The notes: a model not told the origin generated them from the sequence alone. Counted from the first letter of the stretch, positions 1-6,585 are shown. The stretch: DNA of 13,418 nt from Oscillospiraceae bacterium (GCA_031258665.1 JAIRML010000031.1:1-13418), one strand, 5' to 3'. Translations and numbers: made by a program.

Positions 1-275
1 CCAGTTACGGCGTCGAAGTGGCGGCGCGGGCCGGGATCCCGGGGCCGGTGATCGCGCGGGCGCGGGAGGTGCTGCGCGACCTGGAGGCCGGCGCGCCGGT
101 GCGCGCGGGCCGCGCGCGCCGAACGCGCGCGCCGGACGACGAGAGGCAGCTCAGCCTGGCGGACCTCGGCGCGCAGGAGATCGCTGCGCGATTGCGCCGC
201 CTGGACGTGAACACGCTCACCCCCCTGGAGGCGCTGACCCTGCTGCATGAGCTGTGCCAAAAGGCCCGGGGCTGA
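1..275 (+). CDS. mutS: DNA mismatch repair protein MutS, C-terminal end (5' partial)
   Basis: Only the last 90 or so residues are present; the reading frame enters at base 3 and ends at TGA 273-275. The opening residues, SYGVEVAARAGIPGPVIARA, match the end of the MutS ATPase/dimerisation domain, where family members read SYGIxVAxLAGLPxxVIxRA. A charged, Arg/Ala-rich linker follows. Next comes QLSLADL, encoded from base 147, which resembles the beta-clamp-binding pentapeptide QxSLF found near the MutS C-terminus. The protein ends with LTPLEALTLLHEL, like the conserved MutS tail LTPIEALNLLYEL. MutS recognises mismatches after replication and recruits MutL. The catalytic Walker motifs lie outside the window. 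mutL often follows mutS, but here the next 496 bases have no gene and mutL is not seen. Confidence 0.93.
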   Translation, partial: SYGVEVAARAGIPGPVIARAREVLRDLEAGAPVRAGRARRTRAPDDERQLSLADLGAQEIAARLRRLDVNTLTPLEALTLLHELCQKARG

Positions 276-295
276 CCGCCCGCGCCGCGCCGGGA

Positions 296-328
296 AGACG
301 CCGCCGTCTCACCGCCCCCCGGGGCGGT
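296..328 (+). terminator. Tandem GC hairpins after mutS (possible non-canonical terminator)
   Basis: Two adjacent hairpins lie 20 bases past the mutS stop. The first is AGACG-CCGC-CGTCT (296-309). The second is ACCGCCCC, two bases, GGGGCGGT (311-328). Neither is followed by a T-run, so intrinsic termination is doubtful; a role in mRNA 3'-end protection is equally possible. Confidence 0.3.
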
Positions 329-528
329 ATCCAGACTGTAAGATACAGGCAGTATCAGGTAAAGTTTGGGTCTTTTGCTGTCGATATACTTCATGAGACG
401 TCGAAGTGGGCGGACTGACGCCGCGGGGGGCCGGCGGGCTTCTGTGGGAATTTTCATGAGCGCGCTCTCCACCGCGGCGCTGGATCTCTTCGAGACGGTG
501 CTCCAGCCCGTCCAACAGACCTCCCTGC

Positions 529-554
529 GGGTGCAACCCACGTTGGAAGCACCC
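529..554 (+). repeat. Half copy of the dispersed hairpin repeat, inside its own short dyad
   Basis: Bases 532-546 read TGCAACCCACGTTGG and are identical to bases 691-705, which are the right arm plus tail of the full repeat copy 159 bases downstream. Here the left arm is missing. Instead GGGTGC (529-534) and GCACCC (549-554) form a 6-bp dyad around it. The 15-base identity is seen directly; calling it a truncated copy is inference. Confidence 0.6.
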
Positions 555-577
555 AGTACGCCCCACATAGGAAGGGT

Positions 578-629
578 CCCGCGTGACAAACATCTCGCCC
601 GCCGACGGCCGACCTTTTTGTCACGCGGG
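578..629. repeat. 13-bp perfect inverted repeat
   Basis: CCCGCGTGACAAA (578-590) and TTTGTCACGCGGG (617-629) are exact reverse complements separated by 26 bases. The spacer is GC-rich and does not contain an open frame of note. The left arm is followed by CATCTCG and the right arm is preceded by CCTTT, so there is no flanking U-run in the usual terminator position. It could be part of a miniature element or a protein-binding dyad. Confidence 0.7.
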
Positions 630-638
630 CATAGTACC

Positions 639-661
639 TTATTGCCGCGAAGCGGCAATAA
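639..661. repeat. 10-bp palindromic hairpin with a GAA loop
   Basis: TTATTGCCGC (639-648) and GCGGCAATAA (652-661) are exact reverse complements around a 3-base loop. Four A residues continue past the right arm, so the lower strand would carry a stem followed by an A-run-facing end and the upper strand an A-run after the stem. The right arm overlaps the start of the dispersed repeat unit (GGCAATAAAAA). Confidence 0.7.
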
Positions 662-709
662 AAACAAGAATTTAGGCTGTGGGTTGCAGATGCAACCCAC
701 GTTGGGAAG
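652..709 (+). repeat. Dispersed hairpin repeat, copy A (best copy)
   Basis: The unit begins GGCAATAAAAACAAGAATTT and continues AGGCT. It then forms a 22-nt perfect hairpin (679-700): left arm GTGGGTTGCA, two bases GA, right arm TGCAACCCAC, followed by GTTGGGAAG. The A-rich part matches the copy at 6671-6718 at about 22 of 25 positions, with one extra A there. The hairpin keeps its 22-nt length there, and the sixth pair changes from T-A to C-G. The unit lies 63 bases upstream of the + strand gene starting at 772, in the same orientation. Confidence 0.7.
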
Positions 710-771
710 AGACCATGATATTTTTCTCTCTTTCTCAGCAGCCCTTGCACGCAGAGGAGAATGCTGTACCC

Positions 772-1278
772 ATGGAAAAAGCGGAAAAAATCTCACGGCG
801 CCTCCTGCGCGCGATTGTCCGCAACGGCTTCTCATGGTGCTTGATTGCGCTGTTTTTGTTTGGCGTCTATCAATTCCTTTCGCTGTTTCGCTGGCTGGAC
901 TGGGACGCCCGGGAGAAATCGCACCTGCTGCGGGAGGCCTTCTCCGGGTCACAGTGGGAGTCCTTCTACTTCCCGTACGGCATCGAATCCCACGCCGCCG
1001 CGCCGGGGCTTCGGTCGACCCGCGGCCCGGCGCTGCTGAACGCCGTATTTGAGGTGACGATCTCCGGCACGCGGCGCTACGAGCTTCGTTTTCTGACGCC
1101 CGACGACCCGGAACACCGGACCGACCGGGGCTGGATCGTCGCCTGCCCGCTCCGCCCGGACCCCGGCGGCGGTTTCACGCGAGACACCCCAAACGAGCGC
1201 ACCTATTCCCCCGACGCCACCTCCCAGCAAATCCACACCGACATGGTGCAATATTTCGCCCAAAACGCCCCCTCCTGA
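772..1278 (+). CDS. Small membrane-anchored protein of unknown function (168 aa)
   Basis: I do not recognise a family. From ATG 772 the product is MEKAEKISRRLLRAIVRNGF..., with a short basic N-terminus and one hydrophobic segment at about residues 19-40 (WCLIALFLFGVYQFLSLF). A soluble domain of about 125 residues follows, containing YELRFLTPDD and a polar C-terminus. Basic residues before the segment suggest an N-in signal anchor with the domain outside. The start was chosen because GAGGAG lies at 754-759, about 12 bases upstream. An earlier in-frame ATG at 715 has GGAAG close by, but it sits on the tail of the repeat and would add an unusual N-terminus. The stop codon lies within the left arm of the terminator. 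No promoter is evident in the repeat-rich upstream region. Confidence 0.7.
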   Translation: MEKAEKISRRLLRAIVRNGFSWCLIALFLFGVYQFLSLFRWLDWDAREKSHLLREAFSGSQWESFYFPYGIESHAAAPGLRSTRGPALLNAVFEVTISGTRRYELRFLTPDDPEHRTDRGWIVACPLRPDPGGGFTRDTPNERTYSPDATSQQIHTDMVQYFAQNAPS

Positions 1279-1314
1279 CACGCCCCGGCGGCCGCGTCAC
1301 AGGGGGCGTTTTTT
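1262..1314. terminator. Bidirectional intrinsic terminator overlapping the end of the 772-1278 gene
   Basis: AAAACGCCCCCT (1262-1273) and AGGGGGCGTTTT (1301-1312) form a perfect 12-bp stem, with further T residues to 1314. The left arm also supplies TTTT to a lower-strand transcript, so the structure can end the upstream + gene and the - strand remnant that stops at 1322. The left arm encodes the last codons of the + strand protein. Confidence 0.8.
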
Positions 1315-1321
1315 GCCGCCG

Positions 1322-1600
1322 TCACGCCTCACACACGCCGTTCACGACAGCGAAGGCCTCGCTGTGGCGGTTTTGGAGGCAGCAGAGGAGGTTCTCGCAG
1401 GAGATCTCCCGCAGTTTGCGCAGGGACTGTTCGCTGTAAAACGCCGCGTGCGGCGTGAGGACGACGTCGGGGCGCCCCGCGAGGGGGTGCGCCGCCAGGT
1501 CCGGGTTCTCCGACGACAGGACATCCAGCGCCGCCGCGCCCGCAAGCACCCGGATCGTGGCCAGCGCGGCAAAGTCCATGGTCTCATACAGTGTGTTTTT
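1322..1600 (-). pseudogene. C-terminal remnant of a D-isomer-specific 2-hydroxyacid dehydrogenase
   Basis: The frame reads NTLYETMDFAALATIRVLAG and continues AAALDVL, then RPDVVLTPHAAFYSEQSLR and ENLLCCLQNR. In 2-hydroxyacid dehydrogenases (hydroxypyruvate, phosphoglycerate and D-lactate dehydrogenase family) this corresponds to the end of the NAD-binding domain. It starts at the 'NTARG' strand and includes the AGAALDV segment. The 'TPHxA' motif carries the catalytic His. Only about 90 of some 320 residues remain. The N-terminal catalytic part and the GxGxxG dinucleotide motif are absent. Homology stops near base 1600, where a C/G-run begins on the edge of the repeat and palindrome area. An ATG at 1577-1579 has no convincing ribosome site. 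I infer a decayed gene truncated at its 5' end; a short expressed peptide cannot be excluded. Confidence 0.7.
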
Positions 1601-1657
1601 GCCCCCCCGCCGCCCCCGCCTCTTTCCGCCTCATCTCTGTTCCCCCTCCCATTTTTC

Positions 1658-4243
1658 TCATGGAGGCGCCTCCATGGGGGCGCCTCCAACGTGGGCCGCG
1701 CCGCCGCAGCACAGGAGTTTTTGCGCCCGGATGTCCGTGTAGAGCGTGAGGCCCGGCGTACGGGCGAGGTGGAGGACGGACGCCCATGTGTCCCCGTCTC
1801 CGAGCAGCTCGCGCACCCGGTTCTCCAGCGCCGTGACGCGCTCAGGGCGGAAGACGACATCCGGCGCGCCGTCGAAGACCGCGGCATACACCATCCCGGC
1901 CTCCACGATGTCCTGGAAGAAGTGGCTCCCGAAGCTCAGCTCCGGCGTCATCTCCCCCCGGCGGTACGAAACTTCGCAGATCGCCGCCATGTGGCTGATC
2001 TCGTTGAAGTGCACCGGCACACCGAGTGACGGCGTCGTGGTCCCCCAGCGGCCGGGCCCGATGAGCAGGACGCTGTGCCCCTGCAGCGCCCGGTTCAGGT
2101 CGCCGATCCGGCGGGCGGCCGCGTGCTTGTCCCGTTCGGACAGTGCCAGGTACGCGGCCGCGCGGACGAACAGCACATAGTCAAACGCCGTACGCGTGTT
2201 GCCGCCCATGAAGTGGCCGACTGTCGCCAGCAGGACCTCCTCCGGCTCCGGGGTGGGGATGCGCACGGCGCGGCCCAGCCCCTTCGTCTGCAGCGGGCGG
2301 CACTGGAGCAGGTTAAAACGAAACCCGCCCCGGGCGTCGAAGTTCGCGGTGAACTCGATGTCCACCGGGTAGTCGTAGGCCTTGGCCAATGTCGCCAGCA
2401 CGGTGCGGGCCAGGGCGGGAAAGCGCGTCTTTTCCAACAGCGTCCGAAAGTCCAAGATGCGGGGCGCGGGCGTGTCCGGCCGCCCCAGCGCCCGCAGCCG
2501 CGCCCGCGCCGCTTCATCCACACTGAAAAAGATGCTCGGATCTGTCTTCAGGTCGCAACCGAGGAGCTCGTCGAGCCGCCGCTCGCTCAGCCGATTCTCC
2601 CGCAGGTCGAGGACATCCGCCCGGTGCTGTGAAAACTTCTTCTCATCCCCGTGATTGACGGGCGGGCGGTTGGCCGGGTCGTCCAGCGGCGCCAGCCGCG
2701 CGTAGTCCCCGGACACCCGGTCGACGGCGCGGGTCCCGAGCCCGAACACCAGCCGCAGCATGCCGGCGGTGGGGTCCATCGTCCGGTCCCAGACGTACAG
2801 GTTCGACGAGTGGCCGACGCCCGCCACATGGGGGAAGAAGAGGTCCCCATAGTGGTCGCCCGACACGCGCTGGATCAGGATGGCCATCTGCTCGTCCCTG
2901 TCCGTGAGGCTGCGATGCAGGCGGTAGGCGAGCGCGTCCTCGTTCATGGTGCTGGCAAACACCGTGCGCACGGCCTGTTCAAAGGCCTCGCGCCGCGCCT
3001 GGGGCGGCCCCTGGTTGGCGCAGAAGACGCTGTCGTACTTGCCGGCAAAGGCGTTGCCGAAGTTGTCTTCCTGCAGCGAACTCGAGCGCACGATGATCGG
3101 CGACTGCCCGAAGTGTTCCAACATCCGGACGAACTGTTCCCGGATGGCGCCCGGAAACCGCCCCCGCAGGAGGTTGGCGCGCAGCTCGGGCGCGAGCGCG
3201 AAATAGCCCTCCGGCGTCTTCTGCCGGGTGCGCAGCTCCCACCAGCCATTTTGCACGATGTAGGTGTAAAAGACATCCGAGCCCAGATAAAAGGAGTCGT
3301 GCGGCTCCCAATGGTCCGCCAGCGCGTCTCCGACATCCGTCTCCAGGATCTTGCGCGCCAGCAGCATGCCGACGCTCTTGCCGCCGATGAGGCCGGAGCC
3401 GATCTCTCGGGACGCGATCGCCAGCAGGTCCTCCAGCGTGAAATAGGTCCGGCTCAGCGCGGTGATCCGCGCCTCCCGGCCGATCATCAGGCGGATGAGC
3501 AAGTCCCTCGCCGCGTCCCGGGCGCCCGTCGACTGCGCCAGCGCGGCGCGGGCCCGGTCCAGCGTGAGCTCCCACGGGTCCCGCGGGTCGCCGGAGAGCG
3601 CGCCGGCGCCGTCGAAGAGTTCCGCCGCCTCGGCGCTCGCCGTGACGGAGACGGCGTCCTCCTCCCGGATGAGATGCGGAAAAAACATCGTCGGCGAATA
3701 CCTCTCCCACACCTTGAGCGGGTGGATGTAGAGGCGGCCGCGGAGGTGGTGGAGGTCCAGCAGAAGCTGCGCCGTCTCGCGGATGCGGGCGATCGTGCCG
3801 TGTGTGTGCAGGCCGCGGCGGAGCGCGAAATAGGCGACGGTGTCGAGTTGGAACAGCCGGGGGCAGGTGACGCGGAAGAAGTTCCCGATCATGAGGTCCG
3901 AATACCATCTCTCCAGCAGGTCGCTCAGGCAGTCGAAGAGATAGAACGCCCGGGGGCCCTCCTGTTCGATCCGGTTCCGGATCTGGGCGGCAAAGCTCTC
4001 AAACCCCGCCTGCGCGTCGACGGCACAGACATCGTCCGCCTCGCCGGCCGCGAGCAGGGGCGGATGCGCGCCAAACCGGACGTAGACGAACCGCCGGCCG
4101 TCTCGCCGGGCCCGCCGGACATAGGGCTCCGTCACCCGCCGGTAGTCCTCGATGCACGTCACCTGCCAAACCACATTGTCCCCCAGCCGCAGGTCGTCGA
4201 TGACCCGGTCAAACCCGGGGAGACCGGTGCTGACGCGTTCCAT
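1658..4243 (-). CDS. KaiC-like / PPDK-N (PEP-pyruvate-binding) fusion protein, 861 aa
   Basis: Residues 3-16 (RVSTGLPGFDRVID) match the start of KaiC/RecA-like domains. The Walker A lysine motif expected afterwards is absent: the chain reads GDNVVWQVTCIEDY instead. A Walker-B-like strand, FYLFDCLSDL, lies near residue 100. From about residue 280 to 650 there is a PPDK-N ATP-grasp domain: GGKSVGM near 286, RSSSLQEDNFGNAFAGKYDS near 386-405, and a closing QCRPLQ near 646. A conserved tail module follows, with LIGPGRWG near 726 and GSHFFQDIVEA near 770. PEP synthase and PPDK carry a swivelling phosphohistidine domain and a TIM barrel after PPDK-N; both are absent. A complete PEP synthase reaction is therefore not supported and the substrate is unknown. 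The start has a strong Shine-Dalgarno (GGGAGGTGTG) 7 bases upstream. The gene lies 182 bases after the glutamine synthetase. The last 20 or so residues come from repeat sequence. Confidence 0.85.
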   Translation of the reverse strand: MERVSTGLPGFDRVIDDLRLGDNVVWQVTCIEDYRRVTEPYVRRARRDGRRFVYVRFGAHPPLLAAGEADDVCAVDAQAGFESFAAQIRNRIEQEGPRAFYLFDCLSDLLERWYSDLMIGNFFRVTCPRLFQLDTVAYFALRRGLHTHGTIARIRETAQLLLDLHHLRGRLYIHPLKVWERYSPTMFFPHLIREEDAVSVTASAEAAELFDGAGALSGDPRDPWELTLDRARAALAQSTGARDAARDLLIRLMIGREARITALSRTYFTLEDLLAIASREIGSGLIGGKSVGMLLARKILETDVGDALADHWEPHDSFYLGSDVFYTYIVQNGWWELRTRQKTPEGYFALAPELRANLLRGRFPGAIREQFVRMLEHFGQSPIIVRSSSLQEDNFGNAFAGKYDSVFCANQGPPQARREAFEQAVRTVFASTMNEDALAYRLHRSLTDRDEQMAILIQRVSGDHYGDLFFPHVAGVGHSSNLYVWDRTMDPTAGMLRLVFGLGTRAVDRVSGDYARLAPLDDPANRPPVNHGDEKKFSQHRADVLDLRENRLSERRLDELLGCDLKTDPSIFFSVDEAARARLRALGRPDTPAPRILDFRTLLEKTRFPALARTVLATLAKAYDYPVDIEFTANFDARGGFRFNLLQCRPLQTKGLGRAVRIPTPEPEEVLLATVGHFMGGNTRTAFDYVLFVRAAAYLALSERDKHAAARRIGDLNRALQGHSVLLIGPGRWGTTTPSLGVPVHFNEISHMAAICEVSYRRGEMTPELSFGSHFFQDIVEAGMVYAAVFDGAPDVVFRPERVTALENRVRELLGDGDTWASVLHLARTPGLTLYTDIRAQKLLCCGGAAHVGGAPMEAPP
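1659..1687. repeat. 18-bp perfect palindrome plus a second half copy
   Basis: CATGGAGGCGCCTCCATG (1659-1676) is its own reverse complement. It is followed by GGGGGCGCCTCC (1676-1687), nearly the same as GGAGGCGCCTCC at 1662-1673. The stop codon of the PPDK-like gene lies at its left edge, so this sequence encodes the last residues (APMEAPP). Confidence 0.75.
1687..1712 (-). repeat. Degenerate copy of the dispersed hairpin repeat within a CDS end
   Basis: On the lower strand a 22-nt segment (GTGCTGCGGC, two bases, CGCGGCCCAC) is followed by GTTGG, as in copy A, where the hairpin ends CCCAC and is followed by GTTGG. A short A-run (CAAAAACTC) lies just upstream. The length and right edge match, but most internal pairs do not form, so this is a decayed copy at best. 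Confidence 0.4.
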
Positions 4244-4262
4244 GGATCACACCTCCCTCAGC

Positions 4263-4310
4263 GTGGCTTGCGCCGGCAACTCACAACCCAAATTTTTGCT
4301 TGCTGCCGCG
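4263..4310 (-). repeat. Dispersed hairpin repeat, copy B
   Basis: On the lower strand the unit reads GCGGCAGCAAGCAAAAATTT, then GGGTT, then a 22-nt segment at 4263-4284. That segment has left arm GTGAGTTGCC, two bases, right arm CGCAAGCCAC. Seven of the nine arm pairs formed in the other copies are kept. It sits just upstream of the ribosome site of the PPDK-like gene and would be in its 5' leader. Confidence 0.6.
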
Positions 4311-4375
4311 GTTTAGGCGCCGGCGCAAATCCTCCAATGAACCGGGGGCTGCCTCGACGACGAAACACATCGCCC
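4289..4375 (-). CDS. Possible 29-residue ORF between the glutamine synthetase and PPDK-like genes (doubtful)
   Basis: An ATG within the loop of the hairpin at 4344-4388 opens a frame encoding MCFVVEAAPGSLEDLRRRLN followed by RGSKQKFGL. Its stop is TGA, read from TTGTGAG in repeat copy B. The peptide is amphipathic and would be basic at its end. The upstream sequence CTCGGGGCG is a poor ribosome site and lies in a stable stem. I recognise no family. It may be chance, or a decayed end of another gene. Coordinates of the stop are approximate to the repeat edge. Confidence 0.2.
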
Positions 4376-4388
4376 CGAGACAGCCCCC
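4344..4388 (-). terminator. Long hairpin between the glutamine synthetase and PPDK-like genes
   Basis: In lower-strand RNA GGGGGCUGUCUCG pairs with CGAGGCAGCCCCC over 13 bp, including one G-U pair. The 19-nt apex can form five more pairs under a 6-nt loop. The G-U pair becomes an A-C mismatch in the other strand, which suggests the structure acts in RNA of the glnN direction. No U-run follows it (GGUUCAUUGG), so it may protect or process the glnN 3' end rather than terminate by itself. Confidence 0.5.
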
Positions 4389-4425
4389 TTTATGTATAGG
4401 GACACAGGAAGAAGCAATGGGAGGG

Positions 4426-6519
4426 TCAGCGCACGCTGTAGAGGATCTCCCCATAGGTGGGGTAGGGCCAGTAAGGCTTCGGGACGAGGGCCTCAAGCCG
4501 GTCCACCGCCTCGCGGAGGGTCTGCATGTCGCTGAAGACCGTTTCGCGGTAATACTGCGCGCAGTCGAACGTCTCGGTGTGTTCGCCCGCGCCGGCCACC
4601 GCGGCCTCAAGCGCCTCCACGCCCGCCACCGCGCGCTCCAGCAGATGGGAGAGGGTCTCGGCCAGCGTCAACTCCGCCTTGACGGGGAGCGTCTCCGAGA
4701 CGTTCCGCTTGGTCCGGACCAGTTCCACGGCCCGCTGCGTGAAGGCCATCGCGGCGGGGATGACGCCGCGGCGTGTCATCTCGATAAGGGTCAGCGCCTC
4801 AATGTTCAAGGTCTTGTAATAATTTTCTAACAGCAGCTCTGTCCGGGAACGGACCTCGGAAGGGGAGAGCACGCCGTGTTTTTCGAGGAGGGCGATGTTG
4901 GCGTCCGTCTCGAACAGCGGCAGCGCCTCCACGGTGGAGGCCAGGTTGAGCAGTTTGCGGTCCCTTGCCTCCCGGATCCAGTCCTCGGCGTAGTTGTTGC
5001 CGTTGAAGATGATCCGCTCATGTTTGGTGATTGTGTCGAGGACAATGCGGCCGATCTCGGTCTTGACGTCGGACACCTTCTCCAGCCGGTCGGCGAACTC
5101 GCGCAGCGCCTCCGCAATGATGGTGTTGAGGATGAAGTTCGGCCCCGAGATCGAGAGGGAGGAGCCCGGCATGCGGAACTCGAATTTGTTGCCTGTGAAG
5201 GCAAAGGGCGACGTGCGGTTGCGGTCGGTGGTGTCTTTGGGGAAGCGGGGCAGCACGTCGACGCCGATGGTCATCTGGCTCTTGCCGGGGGCGTTGTAGG
5301 CGGCGCCGCTCTTGATGGAGCTCAGGATGGCGGTGAGCTCGTCGCCGAGGAAGATGGAGACGATGGCGGGCGGGGCCTCGTTGGCGCCGAGGCGGTGGTC
5401 GTTGCCGGCCGTCGCGATGGAGAGGCGCAGCAGGTCCTGGTGGTCGTCGACGGCCTGGATGACCGCCGCCAAAAACAGCAGGAAGCGCGCGTTTTCGCTC
5501 GGCGTGTCGCCCGGTTCGAGCAGGTTTTCGCCGGCGCTCGTGCCGATGGACCAGTTGTTGTGTTTGCCCGAACCGTTGATCCCCGCGAAGGGCTTCTCGT
5601 GCAGCAGACAGACGAGGCCGTGGCGGGCCGCGACGACGCGCATCATCTCCATGGTGAGCTGGTTTTGGTCGGCGGCGATGTTGGTGGTCGTATAGATCGG
5701 CGCGAGCTCATGCTGGGCGGGCGCCACCTCGTTGTGTCTCGTCTTGCTCAAGATGCCGAGCTTCCAGAGTTCCTCATCCAACTCCGCCATGAAGGCGGCG
5801 ACCCGCGGCTTGATGGTGCCGAAGTAGTGGTCGTCGAGCTCCTGCCCCTTCGGCGGGCGGCCGCCGAACAGCGTGCGGCCGCAGTAGAGCAGGTCGGGGC
5901 GTTTGTCGAGGATGCTCGCGTCGATGAGGAAGTATTCTTGTTCCGCGCCCACGGTGGTGGTCACGGAGGGCGGGTTGGGGTCGCCCAAAAGTTTCAGGAT
6001 GCGCTCGGCCTGCTTGGCCACGGCCTGCATAGACCGCAACAGGGGTGTCTTTTTGTCCAGCGCCTCGCCGGAGTAAGAACAAAACGCCGTCGGGATGCAT
6101 AGCACATCCCCTTTGAGGAAGGCGTAAGATGTCGGATCCCACGCGGTGTAGCCGCGCGCCTCGAAGGTGGCGCGGATGCCGCCCGTCGGGAAGCTGGAGG
6201 CGTCCGGTTCGCCGCGGATGAGTTCCTTGCCGGAGAACTCCGCAAGGACGCCGCCGGCGCCGTCCGACTCGATGAAGGACTCATGTTTTTCCGCCGTGGT
6301 CCCGGTCATGGGCTGGAACCAGTGCGTGAAGTGGGTCGCCCCCTTTTCGCAGGCCCAGTCTTTCATTGTGCTCGCGACCACGTTCGCCACATCGAGACCG
6401 AGGTGCTTGCGCTCCCGGATCGTGCGCTGCAGCGACTTGTAGATGTCCTTCGGCAGCCTCTGCCGCATGACCTCGTCTCCGAACACCATGCTGCCAAACG
6501 TCTGTGCCAAATCCGCCAT
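4426..6519 (-). CDS. glnN: Glutamine synthetase type III (GlnN), 697 aa
   Basis: The enzyme makes glutamine from glutamate, ammonia and ATP in the cytoplasm, the entry point of nitrogen assimilation. The length (697 aa) is typical of the large GSIII class rather than the 440-470 aa GSI. Class signatures are visible. The N-terminal region has MTGTTAEKHESF and FPTGGIRATFEARGYTAWDP. GAEQEYFLID, near residue 190, holds metal/glutamate-binding acids. KTRHNEVAPAQHELAPIY and HEKPFAGINGSGKHNNWS follow, the latter near 305. NDHRLGANEAPPAI is next, then NRTSPFAFTGNKFEFRMPGS near 431 with the substrate/ATP arginines. The C-terminus (WPYPTYGEILYSVR) is as expected. The start ATG has GGGAGGAAGG 6-11 bases upstream. 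A consensus promoter and an attenuator-like hairpin precede it. No PII or GlnR gene is in the window. Confidence 0.97.
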   Translation of the reverse strand: MADLAQTFGSMVFGDEVMRQRLPKDIYKSLQRTIRERKHLGLDVANVVASTMKDWACEKGATHFTHWFQPMTGTTAEKHESFIESDGAGGVLAEFSGKELIRGEPDASSFPTGGIRATFEARGYTAWDPTSYAFLKGDVLCIPTAFCSYSGEALDKKTPLLRSMQAVAKQAERILKLLGDPNPPSVTTTVGAEQEYFLIDASILDKRPDLLYCGRTLFGGRPPKGQELDDHYFGTIKPRVAAFMAELDEELWKLGILSKTRHNEVAPAQHELAPIYTTTNIAADQNQLTMEMMRVVAARHGLVCLLHEKPFAGINGSGKHNNWSIGTSAGENLLEPGDTPSENARFLLFLAAVIQAVDDHQDLLRLSIATAGNDHRLGANEAPPAIVSIFLGDELTAILSSIKSGAAYNAPGKSQMTIGVDVLPRFPKDTTDRNRTSPFAFTGNKFEFRMPGSSLSISGPNFILNTIIAEALREFADRLEKVSDVKTEIGRIVLDTITKHERIIFNGNNYAEDWIREARDRKLLNLASTVEALPLFETDANIALLEKHGVLSPSEVRSRTELLLENYYKTLNIEALTLIEMTRRGVIPAAMAFTQRAVELVRTKRNVSETLPVKAELTLAETLSHLLERAVAGVEALEAAVAGAGEHTETFDCAQYYRETVFSDMQTLREAVDRLEALVPKPYWPYPTYGEILYSVR

Positions 6520-6524
6520 GAATA

Positions 6525-6535
6525 ACCCTTCCTCC
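6525..6535 (-). promoter_or_regulatory. Ribosome binding site of glnN that can pair with the leader terminator arm
   Basis: Lower strand GGAGGAAGGGT precedes the glnN ATG by 5-6 bases. AGGAAGGGU (6525-6533) can pair over nine positions, with two or three G-U pairs, with GCCCUUUUU (6548-6556), the right arm and U-run of the leader hairpin. The two structures would be mutually exclusive. The pairing was worked out by eye. Confidence 0.45.
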
Positions 6536-6545
6536 CACGATCAAG

Positions 6546-6585
6546 ATAAAAAGGGCACTATGGACAAACCGCCCACAGCGCCCTT
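6546..6585 (-). terminator. Attenuator-like intrinsic terminator in the glnN leader
   Basis: In lower-strand RNA AAGGGCGCUGUGGGC pairs with GUCCAUAGUGCCCUU over all 15 positions (three G-U pairs) around the loop GGUUU. UUUAUC follows, giving a U-run of five with the stem's last two U. The G-U pairs would be A-C mismatches in the opposite strand, so the hairpin is built for glnN-direction RNA. It lies downstream of the predicted promoter and upstream of the start codon, so glnN transcripts must read through it. Confidence 0.8.

Larger units (their letters stand above)
276..771. other. 496-base intergenic region rich in inverted repeats
   Basis: No convincing gene is present. Open frames on both strands run through the inverted repeats and lack a good ribosome site or a recognisable product. 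Directly after mutS are two GC hairpins without a U-run: AGACG/CGTCT at 296-309 and ACCGCCCC/GGGGCGGT at 311-328. They may be a weak or factor-dependent end for the mutS transcript. GATAC/GTATC at 342-356 is a short dyad. From 529 to 709 there is a cluster of four hairpins, annotated separately. Bases 360-525 show nothing I recognise. Confidence 0.6.

Noticed and set aside
360..395. Promoter with TATACT near 384 upstream of the membrane-protein gene
   Set aside because: No -35-like hexamer at 16-18 bases spacing, and it lies nearly 400 bases from the gene.
529..709. CRISPR-like array
   Set aside because: Only two copies of a 15-base segment occur, with unequal palindromic sequence between them and no cas genes.
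5..952. 315-codon lower-strand frame opposite mutS and the intergenic region
   Set aside because: Overlaps the mutS end and the repeats; Arg/Ser-rich shadow without a ribosome site.
366..1052. 228-codon + strand frame across the palindrome cluster
   Set aside because: It reads through four inverted repeats and then out of frame through the 772-1278 gene, so coding is unlikely.
2651..4399. 582-codon + strand frame opposite the PPDK-like gene
   Set aside because: Shadow of the lower-strand gene; low-complexity composition and no domain.
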